DNA of 64,000 nucleotides. Source: Thermoleophilia bacterium. GTDB lineage: Bacteria; Actinomycetota; Thermoleophilia; Solirubrobacterales; 70-9. The position numbers and the translations under genes were made by a program. This document shows, one piece after another, positions 17,700 to 26,146 of the stretch. The number at the start of each line of letters is the position of its first letter. Within the stretch, counting starts at the first letter, position 1. Where the stretch lies: assembly GCA_016650125.1 (NCBI GenBank), contig JAENWT010000002.1, positions 124,001-188,000 on the forward strand, read 5' to 3'. The notes under the pieces are model-generated. The model was given only the letters and a program-made list of their open reading frames with translations. It ran no database searches and was not told the origin of the DNA.

Positions 17700-19366
17700 G
17701 GTGTGTCTCCCTTGTCTGGCCATCGGTTTGTACTGTCGCCCGGTAAACCGGGTCCGGCGAGTCCCGACCGGGATCCTACAGTCGCCGGGAAACTAACGCC
17801 TCGAATCAGGTCGGCCGCACGCTCGGCGACCATGATCGTCGGAGCATTCGTGTTGCCGCCGGGAATCAGAGGCATGACCGAAGCGTCGACCACCCGAAGG
17901 CCGTCGATGCCACGCACGCGGAGGTCCGGATCAAGCACTGAATCGTCGGAAGATCCCATTCGGCAGGTGCCTACCGGGTGGTAGAGCAGCTCGATGCGGG
18001 CGGCCAAGTCATCCTCGATCGCGGCGTCGTCGGCGTTGTCGCTACCCGGCAACAGTTCCCGGCCGATCACTGACTGCATCGGTGGGGTCTGTGCGAGCTC
18101 GCGGGCCAGTTTGACGCCGGCCACCATCGAGGCGATGTCTTCGGGTTCCGAGAGCGAATTGGTGAGGACATGCGGCTTGTCGGACGGATCGCCGGAGCGA
18201 AGCCGCACATGACCCCGCGCCTTCGGAGAGATCAACACCGGCCCCATCGTCAGCGCGTGCCCTTCGTACTTGTCGGCACCGTGCTCGCTGAAGTAGCCGG
18301 GAACGAAGTGGAACTGGAGGTCGGCGGCCGGCAGTCCGGGGCGGCTGCGAACGAAAGCGAAAGCCTCGGCGACCGATGAAGTGAGTGGCCCCGTACGCCG
18401 CAGGACCCACTCGGCCAGGGCCTTCGGCTTCTCGGCATCAAACAGCGAACCGCCTCCTGGCACTTCCCAGATGCAGACCAGATAGGGATGGTCCTGAAGG
18501 TTGCTGCCGACCCCCGGTGCATCGAGGTTCACCGGCACACCGATCTCGCGCAGATGTTCTGCCGGGCCGATCCCGGAAAGCATCAGCAGCTGGGGCGAGC
18601 CGATCGAGCCGGCCGAGAGGATCACTTCCCGTGCCGCCGACGCCGTCTTCTCGGTACCGCGGCGGCCTGAGCGGTAACGAACGCCGGTCGCCCGGGTCCC
18701 GTCGAGCTCGACCCGCAACACCTCGGCTCCGGTGACCACGGTCAGGTTCGGCCGCTTGCGGACCGGAGCCAGGTAGGCGTCATTCGTGCTCCACCTGCGG
18801 CCGCCGCGCTGGGTGACCTGGACGGTCGCCGCCCCGTCCTGCTCGGGTCCGTTGTAGTCAGCGGCGTAGGGGATCCCGAGTGACTCGGCGGCCTCGAGGA
18901 AAGTACGGGTCAGCGGTCGGGGCGAGCGCGAATCCTCTACCCGGAGCGGCCCGCCGGCACCATGATCCTCAGACGCCCCACGGGAATTGTCTTCGGCCCG
19001 GAGGAAGTACGGCTTGACGCCCTCCCAGCCCCAGCCGGGACAACCGTCGGCTTCCCAGAGGTCGTAGTCAAGCGGCCGCCCGCGCACGTAGAGCATCGCG
19101 TTCATCGCACTTGAACCGCCAAGGCCCTTGCCGCGTGGGATGTACAGCGGGCGGTCGTTGCAGGACGGCTCCGGATCGGTGGCCAGGTCCCAGTCGCGAC
19201 CGGTATGGAACTGCTCGGCGAACGCGGCCGGGATCGCCACGTTCGGATGACGATTGCTGCCACCGGCCTCCAGCAGCAGTACTTCGACCGACGGATCCTC
19301 GGTCAACCGGTTGGCCAGAACGCAGCCCGCGGAACCGGCCCCGACGATCACGTAGTCATATCCCAT
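17696..19366 (-). CDS. GMC-family FAD-dependent oxidoreductase
   Basis: A 556-residue flavoprotein of the glucose-methanol-choline family. The FAD motif GAGSAGCVLANRL is at residues 8-20, GKGLGGSSAMNAMLYVRG is the first GMC signature, and GSIGSPQLLMLSGIGP is the second. The C-terminal catalytic part contains YHPVGTCRMG and NTNAPTIMVAERAADLI. The substrate is probably an alcohol such as choline or a polyol but is not defined. About 30 extra residues follow the usual C terminus. It sits between a small protein gene and a coupled secreted protein gene. Confidence 0.92.
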   Translation of the reverse strand: MGYDYVIVGAGSAGCVLANRLTEDPSVEVLLLEAGGSNRHPNVAIPAAFAEQFHTGRDWDLATDPEPSCNDRPLYIPRGKGLGGSSAMNAMLYVRGRPLDYDLWEADGCPGWGWEGVKPYFLRAEDNSRGASEDHGAGGPLRVEDSRSPRPLTRTFLEAAESLGIPYAADYNGPEQDGAATVQVTQRGGRRWSTNDAYLAPVRKRPNLTVVTGAEVLRVELDGTRATGVRYRSGRRGTEKTASAAREVILSAGSIGSPQLLMLSGIGPAEHLREIGVPVNLDAPGVGSNLQDHPYLVCIWEVPGGGSLFDAEKPKALAEWVLRRTGPLTSSVAEAFAFVRSRPGLPAADLQFHFVPGYFSEHGADKYEGHALTMGPVLISPKARGHVRLRSGDPSDKPHVLTNSLSEPEDIASMVAGVKLARELAQTPPMQSVIGRELLPGSDNADDAAIEDDLAARIELLYHPVGTCRMGSSDDSVLDPDLRVRGIDGLRVVDASVMPLIPGGNTNAPTIMVAERAADLIRGVSFPATVGSRSGLAGPGLPGDSTNRWPDKGDTP

Positions 19367-19375
19367 GGAGGGACC

Positions 19376-19645
19376 CTACCCGGGGGCGTCTAGCATCACG
19401 GCGAAGAGGCTCCCCGGCGAGTCGAGCGTGATCTCCTCCGGCACATCGGTGATGTCGAATTCACCTTTGACTTCGTACTGGCACTTCAGCGTCGTCGATT
19501 CGATCACCGTGTCGATCTTCTCGTGGCGGGCTGCCTCCGAGGCCTGGGGATGCTCGAATGCCTCCTCGAACTGCTCGAGACTCACGTCGATGAATCCGAT
19601 CGAGATGATGTCGCGCGGGTCCTGAAGGCTGGACGCGTTGATCAC
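19376..19645 (-). CDS. small hypothetical protein
   Basis: An 89-residue acidic protein (IGFIDVSLEQFEEAFEHPQA, CQYEVKGEFDITDVPEEITL). It is 9 bases upstream of the GMC oxidoreductase, so it is probably cotranscribed. No signal peptide or membrane helix. The alpha-beta pattern could be a small ferredoxin-like fold, but no family was recognised. Confidence 0.5.
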   Translation of the reverse strand: MINASSLQDPRDIISIGFIDVSLEQFEEAFEHPQASEAARHEKIDTVIESTTLKCQYEVKGEFDITDVPEEITLDSPGSLFAVMLDAPG

Positions 19646-19697
19646 CCGGCGAGCGTATCCCGCGCCTCGAGGACGGTCAAGCGAGGTCGGATAAGAA

Positions 19698-19769
19698 TGG
19701 GCACGGCTGGTTTCGAACCAGCGACCTCTCGCGTGTGAAGCGAGCGCTCTCCCGCTGAGCTACGCGCCC
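19698..19769 (-). tRNA. tRNA-Val (anticodon CAC)
   Basis: A 72-base tRNA on the minus strand. Acceptor GGGCGCG pairs with CGTGCCC (one G-U). The D arm has AGCTCAGCGGGAGAGC, the anticodon stem CTCGC/GCGAG closes a loop TTCACAC with CAC, and the T arm is GCTGGTTCGAAACCAGC. Discriminator A. It reads GUG. Confidence 0.94.
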
Positions 19770-19867
19770 GGGAACGAGCATCATAAATGGGCGGCGGATC
19801 TCCTGAAGGCACCGCTCCGGAGGGCGAGGGTCGCGGTGGCAACCAGGGCGATAGGATCCGAGATGGA

Positions 19868-20112
19868 CCGTGCTAGGCGGGGAGGTAGCGGTGCCTTGTC
19901 ACTTGCAATCCGCTTTAGCAAGGCCGAATTCCGTTCCGAGGGTCTGGCCACTGGGGTCAGTACACCGAGGGAGGCGTTGACGGTCAGGTCCCGCGCGACG
20001 CAAGCCCGTGAATCAGGTCAGGTCCGGAAGGAAGCAGCCTTAAGCGGAAACTACGGGTGCCGCGGGTCAGCCTTACTTGAGCCGAACTCGATGAATACGC
20101 CCGGTAGCTTTT
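19868..20112 (+). ncRNA. ffs: signal recognition particle RNA, large bacterial type
   Basis: The S domain is unmistakable: GTCAGGTCCGGAAGGAAGCA at about 20016-20035, flanked by complementary CCCGCG/CGCGGG and CCCGT/ACGGG arms. Upstream, GTGCTAGGCGGGGAGGTAGC (19870) is the Alu-domain start found in the Bacillus scRNA, so this is the long form with both domains. The 3' end GCCCGGTAGC pairs loosely with the 5' end and is followed by seven T. A -10-like TAGGAT lies at about 19850. It guides ribosomes with Ffh to the membrane. Confidence 0.92.
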
Positions 20113-20116
20113 TTTC
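20105..20116 (+). terminator. T-run ending the SRP RNA
   Basis: TAGC followed by seven T (20109-20115) directly after the closing helix of the SRP RNA, consistent with intrinsic termination. Confidence 0.6.
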
Positions 20117-20148
20117 GACGAACGGTGCACGGTCCATATATTTGTTCC

Positions 20149-20607
20149 ATGGAAACTCGCGAATGGAATGTGTACCTCGCCGGTGAGATCCACTCCGACT
20201 GGCGCGATCAGGTCGCCACTGCCTGTGACGGGCTGCCGGTCCGGTTCACCTCACCGGTGACTGACCACCCGGCCTCGGATGCAGCCGGCACCGGAACGCT
20301 TGGTGACGAGCCGGAGAAGTTCTGGGCTGACCACAAAGGCGCCGGTGTCAATTCGATCCGCACCCAGACCCTGATCCACGATGCCGACGTCGTTGTGGTG
20401 TGCTTCGGTGACAAGTACCGCCAGTGGAACGCCGCCTTCGACGCCGGCTTCGCGTCGGCCCTCGGAAAGCCGGTGATCACCCAGCACGACCCCGAGCTCG
20501 ATCACGCACTCAAGGAAGTCGATGCGGCAGCGCGGGCCACTGCCCGCACCCCCGAGCAGGTCGCGGCGGTCCTGCGTTACGTGATCACCGGCGAGTTGCC
20601 CGCCTGA
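20149..20607 (+). CDS. ytoQ: YtoQ family protein
   Basis: A 152-residue protein closely resembling Bacillus YtoQ in pattern: NVYLAGEIHSDWRDQV at the start, SIRTQTLIHDADVVV, FGDKYRQWNAAFDAGFASALGKPVI, and DPELDHALKEVD. The fold resembles nucleoside 2-deoxyribosyltransferases (GEIH, D, FDAG positions), but its reaction is not established. The ATG at 20149 is chosen because the family starts a few residues before VYLAGEIH. Confidence 0.88.
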   Translation: METREWNVYLAGEIHSDWRDQVATACDGLPVRFTSPVTDHPASDAAGTGTLGDEPEKFWADHKGAGVNSIRTQTLIHDADVVVVCFGDKYRQWNAAFDAGFASALGKPVITQHDPELDHALKEVDAAARATARTPEQVAAVLRYVITGELPA

Positions 20608-20610
20608 CGG

Positions 20611-20958
20611 TCAGTTGAAGGCCTCTTCGAACCGCATGTGATCGGCCAGGTCGATGCAGCCCGAGATCTCTTCAGGGGTGAAGGTCGCGACCGGTCCCGC
20701 GAATCGGTTTCCCTCCCAGCAACCGTCCCAGCCGACGTCGACCCGGTACCAGGTCGGAGGCCCATCGCCGTCGATCGAGCAGGTCCAGTCCCCTCCGGGT
20801 CCCTTCCGGCACTGCTGACCCTTCTCGAGCGAGTGGGCCAGGGTCTCGGCGTCGAATCCTAGGATTGGTGACGGGCGGGCCCAGAAAAGCAGCACCAGAG
20901 TGCAGAACAGGACAAAAACGGCGATGGAGCCGATCACGAGCTTGGCGAGTCCACTCAT
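20611..20958 (-). CDS. small membrane-anchored protein of unknown function
   Basis: A 115-residue protein. One N-terminal membrane helix (IGSIAVFVLFCTLVLLFWA, about 9-27) is followed by an external domain with four cysteines (QQCRKG, WTCSID, DGCWEG, SGCID) that may form two disulfides. The segment TWYRVDVGWDGCWEGNRF looks like a small beta domain. ATG 20958 is 10 bases after the stop of the glycosyltransferase-like gene, so both are probably in one transcript. Confidence 0.6.
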   Translation of the reverse strand: MSGLAKLVIGSIAVFVLFCTLVLLFWARPSPILGFDAETLAHSLEKGQQCRKGPGGDWTCSIDGDGPPTWYRVDVGWDGCWEGNRFAGPVATFTPEEISGCIDLADHMRFEEAFN

Positions 20959-20968
20959 GCGTCGGCGC

Positions 20969-22513
20969 TCAGCCGGCCAGACAGCTCGTATAGAGCTTCC
21001 AGGAACGGTTCTCGGCCACCGGTCTGAAACCGGGCGGCGGCGTGGTGGTCGCCCGGCCCGGCTCGCCGGGATCGAGGATGAAGTGCTCCACCGTGAACTC
21101 GTTGGCGGGGGCGAGGAAGAAGCCCGTCTGCGGCTGATCATCGGATGCGGCGACGCTGACCACGTCTGACGGCCGGATGTCCAGCCAGAAGGCGAGCCTT
21201 GGTACGGCGCGGTGATTCGGCACCGAGATCGGCAGGCAGTCCTCAACCGGCGCGTCGTCGACCAGGTCCGAAGGCGGATGGAAGGCGCCGTCGTCGACCA
21301 GCGCTTCGAGGTCGCGCTCGACCAGGCTCTGGTCGGTCAGGTCGCGGTCGACCTTGTGGAGCAGGTCGTATTGGTTCGGCAACCAGAAGAGATAGAGCAG
21401 GACGACGAGCACGGCGATGATCTGCCAGGGCCGGCGCCACTTGTTTTCCTTCGGGATCAGTCGCCAGCCGAGGACCGAAGTGGCGGCGAAGATCGCAAGG
21501 ATCGAGGCGGCGAGCATCGTGTACCGGGGGATGATCGCCAGGCCGGAGGCACCCATGAGGGCGAAGGCGATCAGGGCGAGCACTGCCGAGACGGCGGCCA
21601 GGGTGGCCCGTTTCCGCATCGTGATCATGCAGAGCACGAACCCGACGAAGGCTCCGACCATGCCCGGCCATTGAAGGACCTCGCCAAGCCGTCGCGGTCC
21701 GTAGAGGACCACGTCGACCGGGCCCGTCTGGCGCTCCAGCGTGTCGACCGTCTCGCGGGTGCCGGTGAACGAATAGAAGGCGCTGCCGGTGGTGATCAGG
21801 TCGAACAGCAGCCAGATGACCGGACCGGACGCGGTCAGGCAGGCCATGAGGATCAGGTTGCGGTCGATTCCGTCTTCACGAAGCTTCAGCCCGGGGATCC
21901 GGCCACCGCCCTTCGGCGGGGTCACCTCGAGGGCCAGATAGAGGAAATAGAAGCCGGCGAAGAGCCAGGCCTCCGGTCGCAGCAGCCCGGCCAGGGACAG
22001 CAGGACCAGTACCGGCCAGCCGGTTTTCGGTCTCTTTGTCTCGATCAGCAGCGCCGCCAGGCACAGCACCATGTACGGCAGGTCGACGTAGGCCCGCAGC
22101 CCGTTGCTCAGGACCGGAGCGCTGGTCATCACGAGGAAGGCGGCGACTCCGCCGATCGCGCGGTCGAACCAGGCCGAGCCCAGTTTGTAGACGAGCCAGG
22201 CCAGCAGGCCGAGGCTGAGGTAGGCGATCAGGATCGCCACGGTGATCGACCCGTCTCCGAGCGGCGCCACCACGGCCCCGAGCAGGTCGTAGAGGGGGTG
22301 GGGGGTCGGCGCGAGCGGTGCGCCGTAGTCCGGGCTCATGCCGTCGAAGATCTCCCGGCCCCACAGCAGGTAGTAGATCGTGTCGTAGTTGGGGAACCCG
22401 CGGGGGAAGATCGCCAGCAGAACCGCCGTCGAGGCGAGGATGAAAGCCAGGGGAAGTCCCCATGAGCGGAGTCGGCTCGATTGCGGCATTCCGGGCATTG
22501 TCCCGTGATTCAC
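20969..22513 (-). CDS. membrane glycosyltransferase-like protein (GT-C topology)
   Basis: A 514-residue protein with about ten transmembrane helices. The first loop has the acidic motif FPNYDTIYYLLWGREIFDG expected of GT-C (PMT/ArnT-like) enzymes, then a second loop APTPHPLYDLLG. LLRPEAWLFAGFYFLYLAL resembles the RPE motif of mannosyltransferase-like proteins. Residues about 410-514 are extracytoplasmic, with LPISVPNHRAVPRLAFWL and a Cys near the C terminus. GTG 22513 and ATG 22498 are both possible starts. The lipid-linked sugar donor and acceptor are unknown. Confidence 0.72.
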   Translation of the reverse strand: MNHGTMPGMPQSSRLRSWGLPLAFILASTAVLLAIFPRGFPNYDTIYYLLWGREIFDGMSPDYGAPLAPTPHPLYDLLGAVVAPLGDGSITVAILIAYLSLGLLAWLVYKLGSAWFDRAIGGVAAFLVMTSAPVLSNGLRAYVDLPYMVLCLAALLIETKRPKTGWPVLVLLSLAGLLRPEAWLFAGFYFLYLALEVTPPKGGGRIPGLKLREDGIDRNLILMACLTASGPVIWLLFDLITTGSAFYSFTGTRETVDTLERQTGPVDVVLYGPRRLGEVLQWPGMVGAFVGFVLCMITMRKRATLAAVSAVLALIAFALMGASGLAIIPRYTMLAASILAIFAATSVLGWRLIPKENKWRRPWQIIAVLVVLLYLFWLPNQYDLLHKVDRDLTDQSLVERDLEALVDDGAFHPPSDLVDDAPVEDCLPISVPNHRAVPRLAFWLDIRPSDVVSVAASDDQPQTGFFLAPANEFTVEHFILDPGEPGRATTTPPPGFRPVAENRSWKLYTSCLAG

Positions 22514-22641
22514 GATCGGAAAGCACCCTCAGGCGAACTGGGTCGGAAAACATCGCAAGTTGTGTGGTTATCCGACCCAGTTCGGCCGGGTTGCGGTTTT
22601 CGAGGCATCACCACGGACGGCTAGACTGGTCGTCTGCCCTG

Positions 22642-24291
22642 ATGAGTGAAGCGACCTCTTTATATCGGCGACATCGACCCGGCTCTTTCGATCAGGTGGT
22701 CGGTCAGCGCCATGTCGTGCGCACCCTCTCCAATGCGATCGAACGCGACCAGATCCATCACGCTTACCTCTTCGTCGGCTCGCGCGGCACCGGCAAGACC
22801 TCGATGGCGAAGATCCTCGCGATGTCACTCAACTGTGAGAACGGCGGGCCGACCCTGACCCCGTGCGGGGTCTGCGAGTCCTGCCGTTCGATCGCGGCCG
22901 GCACCTCGGTCGACGTGATCGAGATGGACGCCGCTTCGAACCGGTCGGTCGACGACATCCGCGGCCTCCGGGACCGGGTCGCCTTCGCCCCCACCGCCGG
23001 CAGCTGGAAGGTCTACATCCTCGACGAGGCCCACATGCTGACCAAGGAAGCCTGGAACGCCTTCCTCAAGACACTCGAGGAACCGCCGCCGAACACAGTC
23101 TTCATCCTCGCCACGACCGAGGCCCACAAGGTGATGCCGACGATCGCCGACCGCTGCCAGCGTTTCGACTTCCAGCGGCCCTCGATGGAGCAGCTCTCCG
23201 AGGTGCTCAACCGGGTCGCGGTGGCCGAGACGATCGAGATCGAGCAGCCCGCCGTCTCGATGATCGCCCGGTCTGCGTCTGGCAGCTTCCGTGACGCCCT
23301 CGGCACGCTTGACCAGCTCGTCGCCTACAGCGGCAAGACGATCGAGCTGGGCGAAGTTCTGGAACTGCTCGGCGCCGCTGACGCCGACCTGCTCTTCGGC
23401 GTGGTCGACGCGATCGTCGCCTCCGACCCCAAGGCCGTGCTCGTCGCGGTCGAGACCATGGCCCAGAGCGGCCGGGACCCGGCGCGTTTCGCCCGGGACA
23501 TGCTCGGCCACCTGCGGGTACTGCTGGTCACCCAGACCACGGGCGAGATCCCCGAAGCCCTCGCGGTGACCGCGACCGATGCCCCGCGCCTCGCCGCCCA
23601 GGCGCACGCGATCGGACCGGCCACGCTGATCCGGACGATCGACGAACTCGCGGCCGCTCTCACCACGATCCGCGAAGGCGACGAAGCCCGCCTGGCGGTC
23701 GAGGTCGCACTGCTCAAGGCGGCCCGGCCCGACCTCGACCCCGGCGCCGAAGGTCTGATGCGGCGGATCGAGAAGCTCGAGCGGTCGGGAGTGCCGGAGC
23801 CCGCACCAACGCCGGAATCCGCGGACCCCGCGCCCGAACCCGCTGAAGAGCCGCCTTCGCAGGAGGCCCCCGAGCCGGTCACCGTGGCCGAGCCGGAACC
23901 CGAACCGGCCCCGTCCGCGGAAGACCTCGACCTCGACAAGCTCACCCAGATCTGGCCGACCGTCATCGAGGCCCTGCGCGCCGGCGGCTCCGGCCCGACG
24001 GCTTCCTACTTCGAAGGCACGCGACCGATCAGCGCCGGAGAGAGAAAGGTCGAGATTGGCTTCCCGCCCGAGTCTTCGTTCAACCGCCGCAACGCCGAGA
24101 AGCCGGAGCGGCGCCAGCAGCTCGCCGCGGCCCTGCTCACGGTCACCGGTGAAGAACTCGAAGTCGCTTACGGTGACCTCGACGGCCCGGCCTCCGCCGG
24201 CGATTCGTTCAGTGGAGACAGCGACACGGTCGGCGAGGATGAATTCGTCGAGAAGGTCAAATCGGAATTCAACGCAGAGGAGGTCATCTAG
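22642..24291 (+). CDS. dnaX: DNA polymerase III subunit gamma/tau
   Basis: Clamp-loader ATPase, 549 residues from ATG 22642. Walker A GSRGTGKT is at 46-53. Zinc-module cysteines are Cys65, 75, 78 and 81, and the Walker B LDEAH is at 127-131, followed by the SRC-like region ADRCQRFDF. Residues about 430-475 are a Pro/Glu-rich linker, then a short C-terminal domain for DnaE contact. No slippery heptamer for a programmed frameshift was noticed. It overlaps ebfC at TAGTG, so dnaX-ebfC-recR form one operon. Confidence 0.96.
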   Translation: MSEATSLYRRHRPGSFDQVVGQRHVVRTLSNAIERDQIHHAYLFVGSRGTGKTSMAKILAMSLNCENGGPTLTPCGVCESCRSIAAGTSVDVIEMDAASNRSVDDIRGLRDRVAFAPTAGSWKVYILDEAHMLTKEAWNAFLKTLEEPPPNTVFILATTEAHKVMPTIADRCQRFDFQRPSMEQLSEVLNRVAVAETIEIEQPAVSMIARSASGSFRDALGTLDQLVAYSGKTIELGEVLELLGAADADLLFGVVDAIVASDPKAVLVAVETMAQSGRDPARFARDMLGHLRVLLVTQTTGEIPEALAVTATDAPRLAAQAHAIGPATLIRTIDELAAALTTIREGDEARLAVEVALLKAARPDLDPGAEGLMRRIEKLERSGVPEPAPTPESADPAPEPAEEPPSQEAPEPVTVAEPEPEPAPSAEDLDLDKLTQIWPTVIEALRAGGSGPTASYFEGTRPISAGERKVEIGFPPESSFNRRNAEKPERRQQLAAALLTVTGEELEVAYGDLDGPASAGDSFSGDSDTVGEDEFVEKVKSEFNAEEVI

Positions 24292-24647
24292 TGGCACGTA
24301 AAGGAATGGGCGGCATGCCCGGTGGAATGGACATGAACGCGCTGCTCAAGCAGGCCCAGCAGATGCAGACCGACATGATGCAGGCCCAGGAGGCTTTGAA
24401 GGACGAAGAAGTCGAGGCCAGCGCCGGCGGCGGCATGGTCAAGGTGACGATCACCGGCGACCTCGTGATCAAGGATGTCGTGATCGACCCCGACGCGGTT
24501 GATCCGGAAGACGTCGACATGCTTGCCGACATGGTTCAGGCAGCCGTCAACGAAGCGATCCGCTCGGCTCAGGAGCTGGCCGCCTCGAAGATGCCCGACA
24601 TGCCGGGCATGCCAGGTATGGGTGGCCCCGGCCTCCCTGGTGGATGA
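24291..24647 (+). CDS. ebfC: nucleoid-associated protein of the YbaB/EbfC family
   Basis: A 118-residue DNA-binding protein between dnaX and recR, its usual place. The start is GTG 24291. The core LLKQAQQMQTDMMQAQEALK (residues 15-34) and GGGMVKVTITGDLVIKDVVIDPD follow the family. The C terminus is Met/Pro/Gly-rich (PDMPGMPGMGGPGLPGG). It overlaps recR by 4 bases. Confidence 0.93.
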   Translation: MARKGMGGMPGGMDMNALLKQAQQMQTDMMQAQEALKDEEVEASAGGGMVKVTITGDLVIKDVVIDPDAVDPEDVDMLADMVQAAVNEAIRSAQELAASKMPDMPGMPGMGGPGLPGG

Positions 24648-25243
24648 GCGAAGGACCCGCACCCCTCAGCCGTCTCACCGCCGAGCTCTCCCAGCTGCCC
24701 GGCATCGGCCGGCGCACGGCCCAGCGCCTCGCTTTCCACATCCTGCGCAGCGACGACGCCGCGGTGCGCAGCCTGTCCGAGGCGATCATCGAGGTCAAGG
24801 AGAAGGTCGGCCTCTGTGAGATCTGCTTCAACCTCGCCGAAGGGCCGCAGTGCCGGATCTGCGAGGACCATTCCCGCGACGAGGCCCTGATCTGCGTGGT
24901 TGAAGAACCCGCCGATGTGATTCCGATCGAGCGGACCCACGAATACCGGGGCCGCTACCACGTCCTCGGCGGGGCCCTTTCACCGATCGATGGCATCGAT
25001 GAAGGCGATCTGCGCATCGCCGAACTGCGCCGGCGTGTCGCCGCCGGTGGCATCACCGAAGTGATCCTGGCGACCAACCCGACCACCACCGGCGAGGCCA
25101 CCGCGATCCACATCGCCGACCTGCTGCGAAGCCAGGTCAGCGTGACCCGACTGGCCAGTGGCCTGCCGGTCGGTGCCGACCTCGAGCACGCCGACGAAGT
25201 CACCCTGGGCAAGGCGATGGTCGGCCGCCGAACTCTGGATTAG
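24644..25243 (+). CDS. recR: recombination mediator RecR
   Basis: A 199-residue RecFOR-pathway protein. The helix-hairpin-helix QLPGIGRRTAQRLAFH is at 17-32, the zinc finger uses Cys58, 61, 70 and 73, and the Toprim domain begins at LICVVEEPADV (about 83). The C-terminal Walker-B-like VTRLASGLPVGADLEHAD is intact. Last gene of the dnaX operon; a hairpin repeat follows. Confidence 0.96.
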   Translation: MSEGPAPLSRLTAELSQLPGIGRRTAQRLAFHILRSDDAAVRSLSEAIIEVKEKVGLCEICFNLAEGPQCRICEDHSRDEALICVVEEPADVIPIERTHEYRGRYHVLGGALSPIDGIDEGDLRIAELRRRVAAGGITEVILATNPTTTGEATAIHIADLLRSQVSVTRLASGLPVGADLEHADEVTLGKAMVGRRTLD

Positions 25244-25246
25244 AAC

Positions 25247-25306
25247 AAGGAATCCGAGTCACTTCGCTCGATAGAAGTCACGAATAGTTTCGCTGTGCGA
25301 CTTGGA
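25247..25306. repeat. dispersed hairpin repeat, family 2 copy 1
   Basis: Between recR and a convergent gene. AAGGAATCCGAGTCACTTCGC at its start differs at three positions from the start of the copy at 51435. TTCGCTGTGCGACTTGGA (25289-25306) is identical to 51455-51472. The arms TCCGAGTCAC and GCGACTTGGA pair at 8 of 10 positions. An inner insertion of about 20 bases separates this copy from the shorter one. It may act as a bidirectional terminator here. Confidence 0.55.
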
Positions 25307-25312
25307 ATGCGA

Positions 25313-26146
25313 CTACTTGGGTGCGCGGAGCAATGCAACTTGCCGGCAGCGGGCGAGCAGGGTGCCGTCTCGGCTCCAGAGCTCGCCGTCCTCAGAGAAG
25401 TGCCCGTCGTGGGCCTCGTCGGCCATCAGGCGCACAAGTACCCAGTCGGCCGCCTCCGACCCCGGCACCGGTAGCTCGCGGGGAAAGTGGACCGTGTATT
25501 CGAGGGTCGGTGCAAAGACGCGCTCGGTGAGTGTCACGAAGGGCGCCGGGAACCAGACGTCGAGCATCGCCGCGGCCAGCACCGCGGTCATCGGCTGCTC
25601 ATCCTTGAGCTTCATCCAGCCTCCGGTCTCGGCCCGGGCCCCGCCGCCGAAAGCCTCACCGCCGATCACCGGCACGGCCCGGTACTGAGTGAAGACTGCC
25701 ACCGGCGCCTTGGCGGTGTCGAGCTCCCGGCCGGATTCAGGCGAAGGCACCGAAGGCATCTTCGAGTGGTTGAACGAAGGACCGCGGCGCTCGGCAGAAA
25801 AGACCGCCATCGCTTTGGCCTCGGTCTCGCCGTCCTGGATCAGGCGGGCCGAGATGAAGGTGGTCGAGTGTCCCTGCCGTTCGATCTTCACGTGGACTTC
25901 GGCTTCACCAACGGATGGGGCGCTGAGGAAATGGACCGAGAGCGAGCGCGGCGGCTGCACGGTCGTGCCTTCGGTAACTTCGGACACCAGCTGGCTCATC
26001 GCCTGGAGCATCAACGCGGCCACGTAGCCGCCGTTCGGCCCCGGGCCGATCCACCAGCGGTCGTTCAGCTCGACCCGGTATCGCCCGGGGGCGAACTCGA
26101 TGGCTGCGGTGTCGGTCTCGAAGTCGGTCATCGTTCTCGTTTTCAT
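25313..26146 (-). CDS. acyl-CoA thioesterase family protein (TesB-like)
   Basis: A 277-residue double-hotdog protein of the acyl-CoA thioesterase-like group. YRVELNDRWWIGPGPNGGYVAALMLQAM (about residues 22-49) and RSLSVHFLSAP form the first hotdog, and LDVWFPAPFVTL with TLEYTVHFPREL the second. ATG 26146 overlaps the stop of the MMPL transporter (ATGA). The pairing suggests handling of an exported acyl or lipid substrate, by inference. Confidence 0.82.
   Translation of the reverse strand: MKTRTMTDFETDTAAIEFAPGRYRVELNDRWWIGPGPNGGYVAALMLQAMSQLVSEVTEGTTVQPPRSLSVHFLSAPSVGEAEVHVKIERQGHSTTFISARLIQDGETEAKAMAVFSAERRGPSFNHSKMPSVPSPESGRELDTAKAPVAVFTQYRAVPVIGGEAFGGGARAETGGWMKLKDEQPMTAVLAAAMLDVWFPAPFVTLTERVFAPTLEYTVHFPRELPVPGSEAADWVLVRLMADEAHDGHFSEDGELWSRDGTLLARCRQVALLRAPK

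Noticed and set aside
22642-24291. Programmed frameshift making a short gamma form of DnaX
   Set aside because: No A/T-rich slippery heptamer with a downstream hairpin was noticed.
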